Origin: CAVPLM01 sp963713545
Lineage (GTDB): Bacteria; Actinomycetota; Thermoleophilia; RBG-16-64-13
DNA: 64,000 bases
Direction: 5' to 3'
Assembly: GCA_963713545.1 (NCBI GenBank)
Contig: CAVQME010000001.1
Coordinates: 434,001-498,000, forward strand
Each line of letters begins with the position of its first letter. Position 1 is the stretch's first letter. Below are positions 1 through 8,164 of the stretch, in pieces. Position numbers and translations under genes: made by a program. The notes beneath the pieces were generated by a model. The model searched no databases. It was not told where the DNA came from and saw only the letters and a program-made list of their open reading frames with translations.

Positions 1-99
1 CGAGTTCCCGGCAGCTGTGGTCGCCAAAATGCCTGAACTTCAGTGGAGCAACCATGCCAACCCAAGGAGAGCAGATTCTGCGGCCTCCTTTGGTGCGAA

Positions 100-135
100 T
101 GCCCCGGGCTAGGCTTCGCTGCCTGGCCCGGGGCA
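100..135 (-). terminator. Strong hairpin after the binding-protein gene
   Basis: Bases 100-114 pair with 121-135 (15 base pairs including one G-U, loop of 6). It lies 20 bases past the stop of the binding-protein gene that reads towards it. No T-run follows on either strand, so it is either a factor-assisted terminator or an mRNA 3'-end stabiliser. The remaining bases 1-154 show no gene. Confidence 0.5.
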
Positions 136-154
136 CTGTCGTACCTTACAAACG

Positions 155-1642
155 TCAGACTGTTATTGGCAGTATCTCTGCGTCCACGAGCGCTTCGGGT
201 AGGAGGCTGTTTTCTATGGTGCGAATCTCGAAGGGGTACTTCCCCGTGCCTGTTTGCCACTGGCCCTCCTGAACCGGAGTCTTGTAGACAGTCGGCAGTG
301 GGTGACCGGGACCCGGCTTGATCTGCTCTATGGAAGCTGGCATTGGCTCCGTGAAGTCGATAGGGCCCACGATACCCTCGAACTTCAGCTTGGAGGCGGC
401 AGCATGGCATGATTCAGTGCTTGTGGGGTCTTCTGCGCTCCTCAGTGTCCACAGCGCCGCCTCGAAGATGACACTGTGCATGAGGGCGCCGCTCCATTGC
501 TTTCCAGTTCTTCTTGTGAACTCGTCAGCCCATTGCTGGTTGCTCTCCCCTGTCAGGTAGGACTTGTACGGCCACCGCGGCGACCACAACAGGTTCGAAC
601 ATATGTTGGTGCCAATGGGGCCAATCGCTTCCATATCCTCAGGGAACAGGAGCGGCTTATTGACTGTGCAAATCTTCGGAACGAAGGATTGCTGAATCGA
701 CTGCTTCCAGAAATTGACAAGGTCCGGCGGGGGACAGTTCCCAAAGACTATTTCGCAGCCGGTCTTCTTGAAGGTAGTAATCAGGCTAGTGAAGTCTTCG
801 GTGCCAGGCGGGTATAGCCCGGGGTCGACGACCGTGAGCCCTGCCTGCTTCATGGCCGCTGTCATTCCGGTCACTCCATCCTGGAACGCCTTACCATCCG
901 CGTCGTTGGCCCACATAGTCCCGATGATCTTGTTAGTTGGTAGCAGATTCCAGGTTACCTGATTGCACGCGCCCAGGTCCTCAATGCCGAAGAACAAGCA
1001 ACGCGCGTAGTTCCAGCCGCCTTCCGGCCCATTGAAGTAGTAAGGCTGCCAGGGGCAGTCCGTCCCAAAACAGGGAACCTTGCCTACCTCGGATTGAACG
1101 GAAACGGGGATAACACTGTCCGGAGTACTAGCGACCACCATCACCGACGGCTTGCTATTGTTTATTATGTCCCCGGCTACTTGCGACGCTCGGTTGGAGT
1201 CGGACTGGCTGTCTTGGACGATCACAGTGATCGCGTGCTTCTTCTTATCTCCCAGCACGAGACCATCGCCGACATATTCCCTGAAGCGGTCAACAGCGTA
1301 TTCGTCGTTCAGCCCAAAGCTGGCGAGCGGCCCCGTAGCGGGAGAGACGAAACCGATGGTGATTTCCGCTCCAACTTCCTCGCTGGCCGAGACCGATGTT
1401 GAGGTGCTGGCCGCGGACGACGTCGAGGTGCTTCCTGCGGTGGTGGTCGTGGATTCCGCTGCGGTGGTGGTGGTTTCCTCTTCGCCGCAGGCGGCCAGCA
1501 GCCCGCCCAAGCCTGCGCCGAGAGCGATCGTGGCACCGGACAGGCCCGCGATCCGAAGGAACTCGCGACGGCTGACCGTCGAAGTTCGCGGCTCGAAGGA
1601 ATCGGGCCGGCCCGATTTCGAATACTCCTCATCCTGAGTCAT
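155..1642 (-). CDS. Tat-exported ABC transporter substrate-binding lipoprotein (branched-chain amino acid/amide type)
   Basis: A 495-residue periplasmic-binding-protein-like (LivJ/amide type) ligand receptor. A twin-arginine signal (SRREFLRIAG, about residues 24-33) leads to a lipobox LLAACG, so it should be exported folded by Tat and anchored as a lipoprotein. A low-complexity Thr/Ser linker follows (about residues 57-85), then the two-lobed binding domain (IGFVSPATGPLASFG near its start). It is clearly paralogous to the protein at 9050-10495, sharing export signal, linker and domain layout. No permease or ATPase of the HAAT family is next to it, so it is an orphan receptor or works with a transporter outside the window. 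The ATG start has a GGGGGAGG ribosome site just upstream. The ligand is unknown; amides, branched-chain amino acids and aromatic acids are all carried by this family. Confidence 0.88.
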   Translation of the reverse strand: MTQDEEYSKSGRPDSFEPRTSTVSRREFLRIAGLSGATIALGAGLGGLLAACGEEETTTTAAESTTTTAGSTSTSSAASTSTSVSASEEVGAEITIGFVSPATGPLASFGLNDEYAVDRFREYVGDGLVLGDKKKHAITVIVQDSQSDSNRASQVAGDIINNSKPSVMVVASTPDSVIPVSVQSEVGKVPCFGTDCPWQPYYFNGPEGGWNYARCLFFGIEDLGACNQVTWNLLPTNKIIGTMWANDADGKAFQDGVTGMTAAMKQAGLTVVDPGLYPPGTEDFTSLITTFKKTGCEIVFGNCPPPDLVNFWKQSIQQSFVPKICTVNKPLLFPEDMEAIGPIGTNICSNLLWSPRWPYKSYLTGESNQQWADEFTRRTGKQWSGALMHSVIFEAALWTLRSAEDPTSTESCHAAASKLKFEGIVGPIDFTEPMPASIEQIKPGPGHPLPTVYKTPVQEGQWQTGTGKYPFEIRTIENSLLPEALVDAEILPITV

Positions 1643-2287
1643 TGCCTCCCCCTTTCATGCGCTTTTCCCTGTGCCTCCTGCCGATTCGCCCGTGGTCCCC
1701 ACTCGATGAGCGAATTCGTGCAGGAACAGCAATGTATTACAGAGAACTCTCTTTGTCAAGCTTGAAACACAGTAAAAGCAAACTCATAGCAGCTGCGCCG
1801 TCATGGAAGAAACATTATTGCAACTTCCTGACCGCCAACGAAACAGATTGACCATTTTGGCCTCCTGCTTGTGGAGAGGTCAACGCGGATGTGTCGGGAC
1901 CGCTTAGGCGGGGCGAGCCAGCTGGTCAGGGTGGCGTCGGGGGAGCTTCATTGACGAGAGACAAGCACTAGACCGAGCCGGGTCGAGCTTGGAAAGCCAA
2001 GCAAGTCAGCAGGGTGGCGTTCAAGGACGTGGATTTAGGCAAGCATAGGCCCGTTGAGTCGAAACAGGGACGCGTTATTCAAGTCCCCCACGACGCGGGA
2101 GACCATCGGCCTTCTCGAACCGAACTAGACCAAAGGACGGCTCGTCTCGAAAGGTGGCCGATAGGCCGGGGAAGGCAGGATTGGGCAATGAAACGCCGGG
2201 CATTCATGGATACCGGGGCGTTGAAGGAGAGAGCGTCAGCTCAGACGTTTTCCCAAACGATGATCATTGGATGACTACTCAAGACTA
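1643..2287. other. Intergenic region, no gene seen
   Basis: These 645 bases separate the IclR gene from the binding-protein gene. Only the promoter and operator near 1731-1759 can be supported. An 86-codon open frame at 2014-2274 on the plus strand has no recognisable domain or ribosome site and is not called. Confidence 0.5.
1731..1759 (-). promoter_or_regulatory. Sigma-A-type promoter of the binding-protein gene with embedded operator
   Basis: Read on the minus strand, TTGACA (1759-1754) is followed by a 17-base spacer and TACATT (1736-1731), about 90 bases before the ATG. The spacer holds an inverted repeat, ACAGAGA-N4-TCTTTGT (1739-1756 on the plus strand), with one mismatch between arms. 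Its 7-4-7 geometry matches the operators near 8.1 kb and 8.9 kb, so binding there would block this promoter. Confidence 0.55.
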
Positions 2288-3067
2288 CTAATCCTTAGCC
2301 ATCGCATCCCAGTCCATCCGCTCAGGCGCAAGGTAGCCGAGGAATGCGGAGAGCTCGTCGGCCGTTAGCTTGACAGCAGTCGCAAACGCCTCCCTATCAG
2401 TTGTTGGCATGAACCTCCCGGGAGGAGCCAGCACGGCGATGGACGCGACCACTCGTCCAGCTTGATCCCGGATCGGCGCAGCTACGGCGCAGATCCCAAT
2501 GTCCCGCTCCTCGCAGTTATAGGCTATTCCATCTCGTGCTACCTGCTCCAGTTCGGCTGATAAGGCCTGCTTGTCGGCAATAGAGTGCGGCGTGCTCACC
2601 TCAAACTGGATCTCTTGCCGCTCCGCTGCGGACTTGCTTGCCATGAATACCTTGCCATGAGCGGTATTATTGTGACCGAAAATCCGCCCGATGGCATGCG
2701 GACGAGCGAAAGGCCGCGAGGTAAGGATTTCGTCGACCTCGACCGGTACCCCATCAATCTCCATCGCAAAGGTCACAGTCTCTTGGGTCACCGCCGCGAG
2801 CTCTTCGAGATATGGCCGGGCTACCTTCACCAAGTCGGCGTAGCGATCGACGGACGCACAGGTAGAGGCAAGGACCGCCGGACCAAGGTGATATCGGTTG
2901 CCATGATTCGAGACGAGATAGCCGACCCGCTCCATCGTCTTTGCAAGACGATAGGCAGTCATTCTCGGAACCCCCACTGATTCAGCGATCTCATCCAAGG
3001 TCCACTCAGGGTGAACTTTGTCGAAGAGCGATAGTACTGCCAAGCCTTTGACCAGACTCTGTATCAC
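2288..3067 (-). CDS. IclR-family transcriptional regulator
   Basis: A 259-residue regulator. The N-terminal winged helix-turn-helix (about residues 5-60, with WTLDEIAESVGVPRMTAYRL as the recognition region) precedes the IclR effector domain, which ends with the family-typical stretch around ICAVAAPIRDQAGRVVASI. IclR proteins bind DNA as dimers or tetramers and commonly control catabolism of aromatic or small organic acids according to a bound metabolite. The length is normal and the gene is intact. It lies between an orphan binding-protein gene and a decayed RidA-like pseudogene, so it may control the local uptake genes. The ligand cannot be read from the sequence. Confidence 0.9.
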   Translation of the reverse strand: MIQSLVKGLAVLSLFDKVHPEWTLDEIAESVGVPRMTAYRLAKTMERVGYLVSNHGNRYHLGPAVLASTCASVDRYADLVKVARPYLEELAAVTQETVTFAMEIDGVPVEVDEILTSRPFARPHAIGRIFGHNNTAHGKVFMASKSAAERQEIQFEVSTPHSIADKQALSAELEQVARDGIAYNCEERDIGICAVAAPIRDQAGRVVASIAVLAPPGRFMPTTDREAFATAVKLTADELSAFLGYLAPERMDWDAMAKD

Positions 3068-3246
3068 TTACGATCCACTTTCCTGTTCAGCTTCGACGCC
3101 GTTTCTCCGTTATGTTAGACCGCAGTTCTTTGCCGAGCGACGCCGTCGCGTTTGCTGGTCGACATCTAGACCGGAGAATCTCCGCGGGTCATCTTACGTC
3201 CTCGCCTACACGACATCTCTGTTGAACCCTGATCTCAGCGCTAGAA

Positions 3247-3560
3247 TCATGCATCTCGACCTTCGCTGTTCGGAATCACGGCGATGCTATCTATCTCAAC
3301 GAGGAAATCGGGTTCTTGTAAGCCGGGAACGCACTGTCATCGGGTAGCGCGCAGGGTACTTCGTCCAAATGCATCTTACTGGCTTTTCGCACTGTGAGCA
3401 ACTGATTGCACCAATGTGTGTCACTCGGGCCAAAGCCGTCGTTGTATGGTTGTCGATATGCCCCGTCCGTTTCACCAGAGTGCGCCCGATGGGGCTCGTG
3501 ACAGTGGTCCGGCAAAGTGGATATAGATCGCCGTCGTGCCCGGGCAAGGGGGTCCTGAGG
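3247..3560 (-). pseudogene. Decayed RidA (YjgF/UK114)-like gene
   Basis: The last 26 codons, ending at 3247-3249, read PGLQEPDFLVEIDSIAVIP and then NSEGRDA, a good match to the RidA C-terminus (...DFLVEIxxIAVIP). An in-frame TGA lies six codons upstream. RidA-like pieces continue in other frames: YPAR (part of the YPART element), GRTLVKRTGHIDNHTTTALA (resembling the segment before QTRQAL) and IYIHFAGPLSRAPSGAL (resembling the LxVSGPLSRDPxG strand). The gene therefore carries several frameshifts and at least one stop. RidA deaminates reactive enamine/imine intermediates and often sits beside amino-acid or amide catabolic genes. The 290 bases above it, up to the esterase gene, contain only short mixed-frame open stretches that I do not recognise. 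Confidence 0.55.
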
Positions 3561-3848
3561 TCCCTCGCGGTCCATACCTTTATCTCCCGCTTGAATCCGG
3601 TAGCGGTACCAACAAGCGATGCTCCTAGGAGCGAGGCTGGCCCTATCCGGCGTGGTGGCCTCGCTCGCGAAGCGCAGAGGGGCGCGAACAGTAGATACAC
3701 TCTCCCCGGAGGGCAAACCTGTTGTTGTTGAAGACAACACGGGTGGCCCGATCATGCGGTAGAGAGCAAGCGAACAGTTCATCGCCCACCCGATGCCCCG
3801 CTCAGTCGTGGTACGCGGGCGCGCCGCTCGGACTGTGGCGTTTCTGCG

Positions 3849-4832
3849 CTACTTCAGATAGCGCTCGATGAAGGCGAAGACTCGGTTGAGGTTCTCGTCG
3901 GTTTCGAACACCGGGTCGTCATGACCCGCGCCTTCGAAGATGTCCAGCTCGAACCGGTCGGACCCGACCAGTTCTTCGATCACGCGGGCGAACTCGAGGG
4001 ACTGCTGCACCGGCACCAGGCAGTCCGCGCTCCCGTGCTGGATAAGGATAGGCGCCATGCCTCCGTGAACGTACGTCATCGGGCTGGCCAGCCGGACCTT
4101 CTCCGGAACCTCCGTGATCCGAGTGCCCAGATACCTCGACTCGGGCGACTCTGCCTCACTGTGATCGCTGGGACCCAGGCCGTTCTCGGCAAGCTGTTCG
4201 TCCATCTTGAGGAAATCGGTCGGCCCGAACCAGTCGATGACGACGTTGACCTCGGAGCTACGCTCCGCGTTGCCGAGTCTCGGATCGTCGAAGATCTCGA
4301 CGTTGGCGGTCACGCCAAGCATCGCCGCGTAGTTGGCACCCGACGAGCCGCCGCACGCCGCGACCCGATCTGCGTCCAGACCGTACTCCCCACCATGCGC
4401 CCGTATCCAGCGAACCGCTGCCTTGACGTCTTGCAGCCCGGCCGGAAAGACCGCTTCCCCGCTTAGGCGGTAGCCCACGCCTACGACGGCATACCCCCGC
4501 TCAAGCTCGCGCAGCCAGGTGTTGACGTGGATATCGCGCTTGCTACCGATGGCGAAAGCGCCCCCATGGATATGTAGGATGACCGGGAACGGCCCGTCGC
4601 CTTCTTCGGGCAGGTAGATGTCAAGCTGCTGCGCCGGGGAGAGGCTCGCGTAGGGGACGTCCAGCCACTTGCGGCGGACGTGGGAGACGTCCGCTTCCGG
4701 TATCTGGAAGCCTTCGGGAGGCGGGCCCATCGGCCGGCCGCCGGGAAGCGGACCCCCAAAGGGGGGCGCCCCGGGCGGCGGGCCCTGCGGTCTTTCGCGT
4801 AAGGGCGACGGAGTTCTGTCAGAGAGGTCCAC
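3849..4832 (-). CDS. Alpha/beta-hydrolase esterase (HSL/acetyl-esterase type)
   Basis: A 327-residue serine hydrolase. The oxyanion-hole motif HGGAF (about residue 89), nucleophile elbow GGSSG (about residue 161), an aspartate in GSADCLVP and the histidine in EGAGHDDPVF form the expected triad of the hormone-sensitive-lipase/acetyl-esterase group. The N-terminal 45 residues are rich in Pro and Gly and are probably disordered; there is no signal peptide, so it acts in the cytoplasm. The GTG start has GAGGTGA eight bases upstream and lies only 6 bases after the ABC permease stop, making it the last gene of the transporter operon. This suggests that it de-esterifies the imported compound, for example an acylated sugar or phenolic ester. 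The substrate is an inference. Confidence 0.85.
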   Translation of the reverse strand: MDLSDRTPSPLRERPQGPPPGAPPFGGPLPGGRPMGPPPEGFQIPEADVSHVRRKWLDVPYASLSPAQQLDIYLPEEGDGPFPVILHIHGGAFAIGSKRDIHVNTWLRELERGYAVVGVGYRLSGEAVFPAGLQDVKAAVRWIRAHGGEYGLDADRVAACGGSSGANYAAMLGVTANVEIFDDPRLGNAERSSEVNVVIDWFGPTDFLKMDEQLAENGLGPSDHSEAESPESRYLGTRITEVPEKVRLASPMTYVHGGMAPILIQHGSADCLVPVQQSLEFARVIEELVGSDRFELDIFEGAGHDDPVFETDENLNRVFAFIERYLK

Positions 4833-4838
4833 GGAGTA

Positions 4839-5837
4839 TCACCTCGTCTTGGTCTTGAGTCTCGCGTTCTTCTGGTACTCATCGAAGGCGACGGCAGCCA
4901 GGAGGATGATGCCCCTGACGATGTACTGGGCATAAGTGCTCCAACCGGCTAGTTGCATGCCGTTGCCAAGCACCGCCAGCACGAACACGCCGGCCACCAG
5001 CGCAGGTATGTTCCCCTCGCCCCCGAGGAAGCTGACGCCCCCGACGATAGCCGCGGTCAGGGCGGTGAACTCGGTCCCCGGCCCGAACGACGATTGCATC
5101 GAATTGGCCTTGGAGACCATGACGATCGTGGCGATGGCGGTGAAGAACCCGCAGGTCGTGTACACGATGGTCTTCAAGCGCCGGGTGTTGACGCCGGACA
5201 GCCGCAAGGCCTCCTCGTTGCCTCCGAGCCCGACCACCCTCGTGCCCCACTTCGTCTGGTAGAAGATGAAGGAGGCTACTAGCACGACGACTATGGTCAG
5301 GTACACGTCCAGCGGGATACCGAAGATCCGGGTCTTGGTTATCGCCTGGAACGACTCCGGGTAGTCCCGGAACGTCTTCGCTTGGGACACGATGTACGAG
5401 ATGCCTTGGAAGATCACGGCTGTGGCCAGGGTCACGATCAGGGGGAACGTTCGTATCCGGGTCACGATCAACCCGTTGATCAAACCCAAGAACGTTCCCA
5501 AAACCAGGCCTGTGACGATCGCCAGCCATACCGGCAGGCCATATTCCGTCATCATCATGGCGATGATCACGCCGACAAGCGACATCTGATAGCCGACGGA
5601 GAGGTCGATGCCTCCGGAAATGAGCACGAACGCAAGGCCGATGGCCACGATGATGAAGTAGGTGTTCTGGGTGACGATGTTGGTGAGGTTGCGCACAGTG
5701 AGAAACTGTGGGTTGACTATCGCAAAGAGCACGACCAAGCCGAGAAGGACGAAGAAGACCGCGTACTTCCTCAGCACGCCTAGATCGGCCCGCGCGAAGG
5801 GGTTCTTCTTCTGATCCGGAGTCTGGTCCTGATTCAT
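4839..5837 (-). CDS. Sugar-type ABC transporter permease (RbsC family)
   Basis: The membrane subunit of a ribose/xylose/autoinducer-type importer, about 332 residues with 8-10 hydrophobic segments and the family-typical GGIDLSVGYQMSL near residue 85 and VVGLGGNEEALRLSGVNTRR in the cytoplasmic coupling loop. I place the start at the ATG at 5837 rather than the upstream ATG at 5876: the former follows GGTGAAA and lies 13 bases beyond the ATPase stop, whereas the latter has no ribosome site and would overlap the ATPase gene. It is third in an operon of binding protein, ATPase, permease and esterase. As is usual in this family, one permease gene probably forms a homodimer. Confidence 0.9.
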   Translation of the reverse strand: MNQDQTPDQKKNPFARADLGVLRKYAVFFVLLGLVVLFAIVNPQFLTVRNLTNIVTQNTYFIIVAIGLAFVLISGGIDLSVGYQMSLVGVIIAMMMTEYGLPVWLAIVTGLVLGTFLGLINGLIVTRIRTFPLIVTLATAVIFQGISYIVSQAKTFRDYPESFQAITKTRIFGIPLDVYLTIVVVLVASFIFYQTKWGTRVVGLGGNEEALRLSGVNTRRLKTIVYTTCGFFTAIATIVMVSKANSMQSSFGPGTEFTALTAAIVGGVSFLGGEGNIPALVAGVFVLAVLGNGMQLAGWSTYAQYIVRGIILLAAVAFDEYQKNARLKTKTR

Positions 5838-5850
5838 TTTCACCGCACTC

Positions 5851-6639
5851 TCACCCGAACGACTTGTACTCGACATCCGACGGCTCGGACTCGGAACGGT
5901 CTTTGCCTCTCACGATCAATGTGACGACGTCATCCAGACTGACCTCGCCGACGTTGAGGACTCCCTGCCTCATGCCACCCTTGAGCACGAAGACCCGGTC
6001 GGCGATGGCCAGTATGTCGGGGATGCGCTGGGTGATGAGAAGGATCGAAAGCCCGCCGTCAGCCAGATTCCTTATGAGGCTGAGCAGCTTGTTGGCCTCG
6101 GTCACTCCCAGGGCGGCTGTGGGCTCGTCCATGATGAGGATCTTCGATTCGAACGCGATGGCGCGCGCGCAAGCTACCATCTGGCGCTGACCGCCGGACA
6201 TGGTCAACACCGCCTGTCTCGGCGATTTGATGTCGACCTTCAGTTCCCGGATCAGGTCCTCCGCCCGCTTGTACATCCGCTTCTTGTCAAGCACGAGGTT
6301 GAACGGGCCGCGGGTGCACTCCCTACCGACGAAGATGTTCTTAGCCACATCGAAGTTGTTGAACAGAGCCAGGTCCTGATAGATCATCCCGATCCCCAGG
6401 TCGGTCGAGTCCTGCGGATCGCGGATGTGGACTTTCTCGCCGTTCACCCAGATCTCGCCCTCGTCGGCGATGTAGGCTCCGGAGAGGATCTTCATCAGCG
6501 TGGACTTGCCGGCACCATTGTCGCCGACGATCCCCATGATCTCGCCGCGTCTCAGCTCGAGGTCGACGTCCTTGAGGGCGTGTATGCCGCCGAAGCGTTT
6601 GCATATGCCCTTCAGCTCGACGATGTAGTCTGCTTCCAT
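5851..6639 (-). CDS. Sugar-type ABC transporter ATP-binding protein
   Basis: A 262-residue single nucleotide-binding domain with Walker A GDNGAGKST (about residues 38-46), signature LTMSGGQRQ, Walker B ILIMDEPTAALG and the following histidine-loop region (here LLITQRIPD, where the usual H is Q). RbsA-type proteins normally have two fused ATPase domains; this one has a single domain like FrcA/XylG-short forms, so it should act as a homodimer. The gene lies between the binding-protein and permease genes with short gaps. The Q in place of the switch-loop His is seen in some carbohydrate ABC proteins but is worth noting. Confidence 0.9.
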   Translation of the reverse strand: MEADYIVELKGICKRFGGIHALKDVDLELRRGEIMGIVGDNGAGKSTLMKILSGAYIADEGEIWVNGEKVHIRDPQDSTDLGIGMIYQDLALFNNFDVAKNIFVGRECTRGPFNLVLDKKRMYKRAEDLIRELKVDIKSPRQAVLTMSGGQRQMVACARAIAFESKILIMDEPTAALGVTEANKLLSLIRNLADGGLSILLITQRIPDILAIADRVFVLKGGMRQGVLNVGEVSLDDVVTLIVRGKDRSESEPSDVEYKSFG

Positions 6640-6746
6640 TCTCCCGATCCGGCGAAGATTCGCATGACCGGCCGGACCTGGGCGGGGCGGCTCGGCAATG
6701 ATCGCCGAGAACCCCGCCCTACGGTCCGACCAACAGGGGGTCTAGA

Positions 6747-7991
6747 TTACTCCGAGATGACCACTACGCCCGAGTTGGCCATGGGCTTCATCACTAGCTT
6801 GCCGTCGACCAGCGTCGCCAGAGCAAGCTCGTCCCAAGTGACTTCCGGGTAGTCATCACCGTTGAGCATCAAGGTGGCGATACCGACGGTCTTGCCGGGC
6901 AGGTCACCGCCTCCGAAGGCGATCGCGCCCCGGAAGACCCCTTTGCCCTCGCCGGACGCGACTATCGCGTCGCCCTCGGGGCCGAACATCCCGACGCCGA
7001 AGACGGCCATCTTAGCCAGGTCCTTGACCACACTGCCGGAGCCCTTGCCGAATTCATCCATGATCGCCTGGGAGGCGCCGTTGCCGCCATCGGATGCATA
7101 GGCGAGGACCAGCTGCACGTTCGGGTTGGTCGTGAGGATGTTCTGCATAGCGGTCTGACCGGCCTGGAACATCTCCGCGGGCGGCGTCTGAACGATCTTC
7201 ACTGCCGGGCAGAATACCGGATTGGGAACCCTGTCGGCGTCCGACTTGCCAGCGAGATACGCCCCTTTGGCGTCGGAGATCGGCGCACCGGTCGCATCGA
7301 TGTAGGCTCCTTCGGAGTTCTTCAGGTAGGGCTCACTGATCATCAGCAGGCCGTTGGAGCGCTGCACCGATTCGGTGGTCAACGACGACGTGAGGACCGC
7401 GGTCTCGATCGAGCCCGGGGCGGCATCCGGGAAAGTCTTTTCCACCCAGCTCTTGCCCATGAAAGCGCAGTACTCGCCCGCCAGGAACTGGTCCATCTTC
7501 ATGACTGCGTCGCGGCCCGACTCGCCGGGCTCACCGCCAATGACCATGACGAGGACTCCCGCTTCGCGGGCAGCTTCGAGCTTGGGCAGCAGACTCGTCG
7601 CCTCGACGGCCATGACACAGATGAACTTGGCCCCCATGGCAGTGTAGTTCTCCACCTGGCTGGCCTGGGTGTTCGGGTTGCCGTCGGCGCTGGAGACCTG
7701 GACGTCGTACGTTTCTCCGAAGTTCTTGACGAAGGTATCCTGGATCTCGAGCATCAAGGGGTTGTCCAAAGCAGGGAGACACACCCCGATGACCTCTTTT
7801 TCCCCGCTGGTCGTGGGTTGCGTCGTCGGCGCTCCCGTAGTGGGTGCCCCAGTCGTAGGTGCCCCCGTCGTAGGTGCCCCCGTGGTCGGCGCCGCGGTAG
7901 TGGTCGAGTCCCCCGACTCCGAGCCGCAAGCAGCCAGCCCCAATGTCGATGTGACCGCCACGATCACCAGCAGGATCATAAGTCTTCTCAT
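6747..7991 (-). CDS. Sugar-type ABC transporter substrate-binding lipoprotein (periplasmic-binding-protein 4/RbsB-like)
   Basis: About 414 residues. A Sec signal peptide with lipobox GLAACG (cysteine near residue 22) leads to a tandem TTGAP linker, then a two-lobed ribose-binding-like domain beginning KEVIGVCLPALDNPLM. I place the start at the ATG at 7991, which has GGGAGGAGG six bases upstream, rather than at 8015. It is the first gene of the importer operon and is preceded by a promoter with TetR-type operators. The linker's exact 15-base repeats (encoding TTGAP) may be prone to length change by slippage. The ligand is unknown. Confidence 0.88.
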   Translation of the reverse strand: MRRLMILLVIVAVTSTLGLAACGSESGDSTTTAAPTTGAPTTGAPTTGAPTTGAPTTQPTTSGEKEVIGVCLPALDNPLMLEIQDTFVKNFGETYDVQVSSADGNPNTQASQVENYTAMGAKFICVMAVEATSLLPKLEAAREAGVLVMVIGGEPGESGRDAVMKMDQFLAGEYCAFMGKSWVEKTFPDAAPGSIETAVLTSSLTTESVQRSNGLLMISEPYLKNSEGAYIDATGAPISDAKGAYLAGKSDADRVPNPVFCPAVKIVQTPPAEMFQAGQTAMQNILTTNPNVQLVLAYASDGGNGASQAIMDEFGKGSGSVVKDLAKMAVFGVGMFGPEGDAIVASGEGKGVFRGAIAFGGGDLPGKTVGIATLMLNGDDYPEVTWDELALATLVDGKLVMKPMANSGVVVISE

Positions 7992-8080
7992 TGCCGTCCT
8001 CCTCCCGATCTTCATCTCTCGTAATGAGCATGCGCTCCATTAACATGACGGGAAGGAGCCGCTTACCCCTCACCCCTTTG

Positions 8081-8098
8081 ACAGAATAACGATTCTGT
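8081..8098. promoter_or_regulatory. Operator 1, perfect inverted repeat ACAGAAT-N4-ATTCTGT
   Basis: A perfect 7-base inverted repeat with a 4-base centre between the divergent ABC operon and TetR gene. It overlaps the -10 (TATTCT on the minus strand) of the ABC operon promoter, so binding would repress the importer. It is the most symmetrical of four related sites. Confidence 0.7.
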
Positions 8099-8111
8099 TA
8101 TCCGATTGCAA
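8083..8111 (-). promoter_or_regulatory. Promoter of the sugar-type ABC operon
   Basis: Read on the minus strand, TTGCAA (8111-8106), a 17-base spacer, then TATTCT (8088-8083). The -10 lies inside operator 1 and the -35 lies close to operator 2, the arrangement expected for repression by the adjacent TetR protein. Confidence 0.55.
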
Positions 8112-8116
8112 GCATA

Positions 8117-8132
8117 ACAGAATTATGATTCT
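8117..8132. promoter_or_regulatory. Operator 2, ACAGAAT-N4-ATTCT
   Basis: A second copy of the inverted repeat, centred 36 bases from operator 1, with the outer two bases of the right arm changed. It lies upstream of the TetR -10 and of the ABC -35, so it could serve autoregulation. Confidence 0.65.
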
Positions 8133-8152
8133 TTCAACGGTGGGAAATACTC

Positions 8153-8158
8153 TATACT
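8153..8158 (+). promoter_or_regulatory. -10 element for a leaderless TetR transcript
   Basis: TATACT ends six bases before the ATG at 8165 and no ribosome-binding site is present. Transcription would start at or next to the A of the start codon, the usual leaderless layout in actinobacteria. Confidence 0.5.
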
Positions 8159-8164
8159 TGCCGC

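Noticed and set aside
2014..2274. 86-codon open frame on the plus strand in the 1.6-2.3 kb gap
   Set aside because: No domain, no ribosome site and an Arg-rich composition typical of non-coding GC-rich DNA.
3619..3762. Short plus-strand frame containing LSPEGKPVVVEDNTGGPIMR
   Set aside because: It reads like the end of a real protein, but I could not match it to a family and it overlaps the decayed region; too weak to call.
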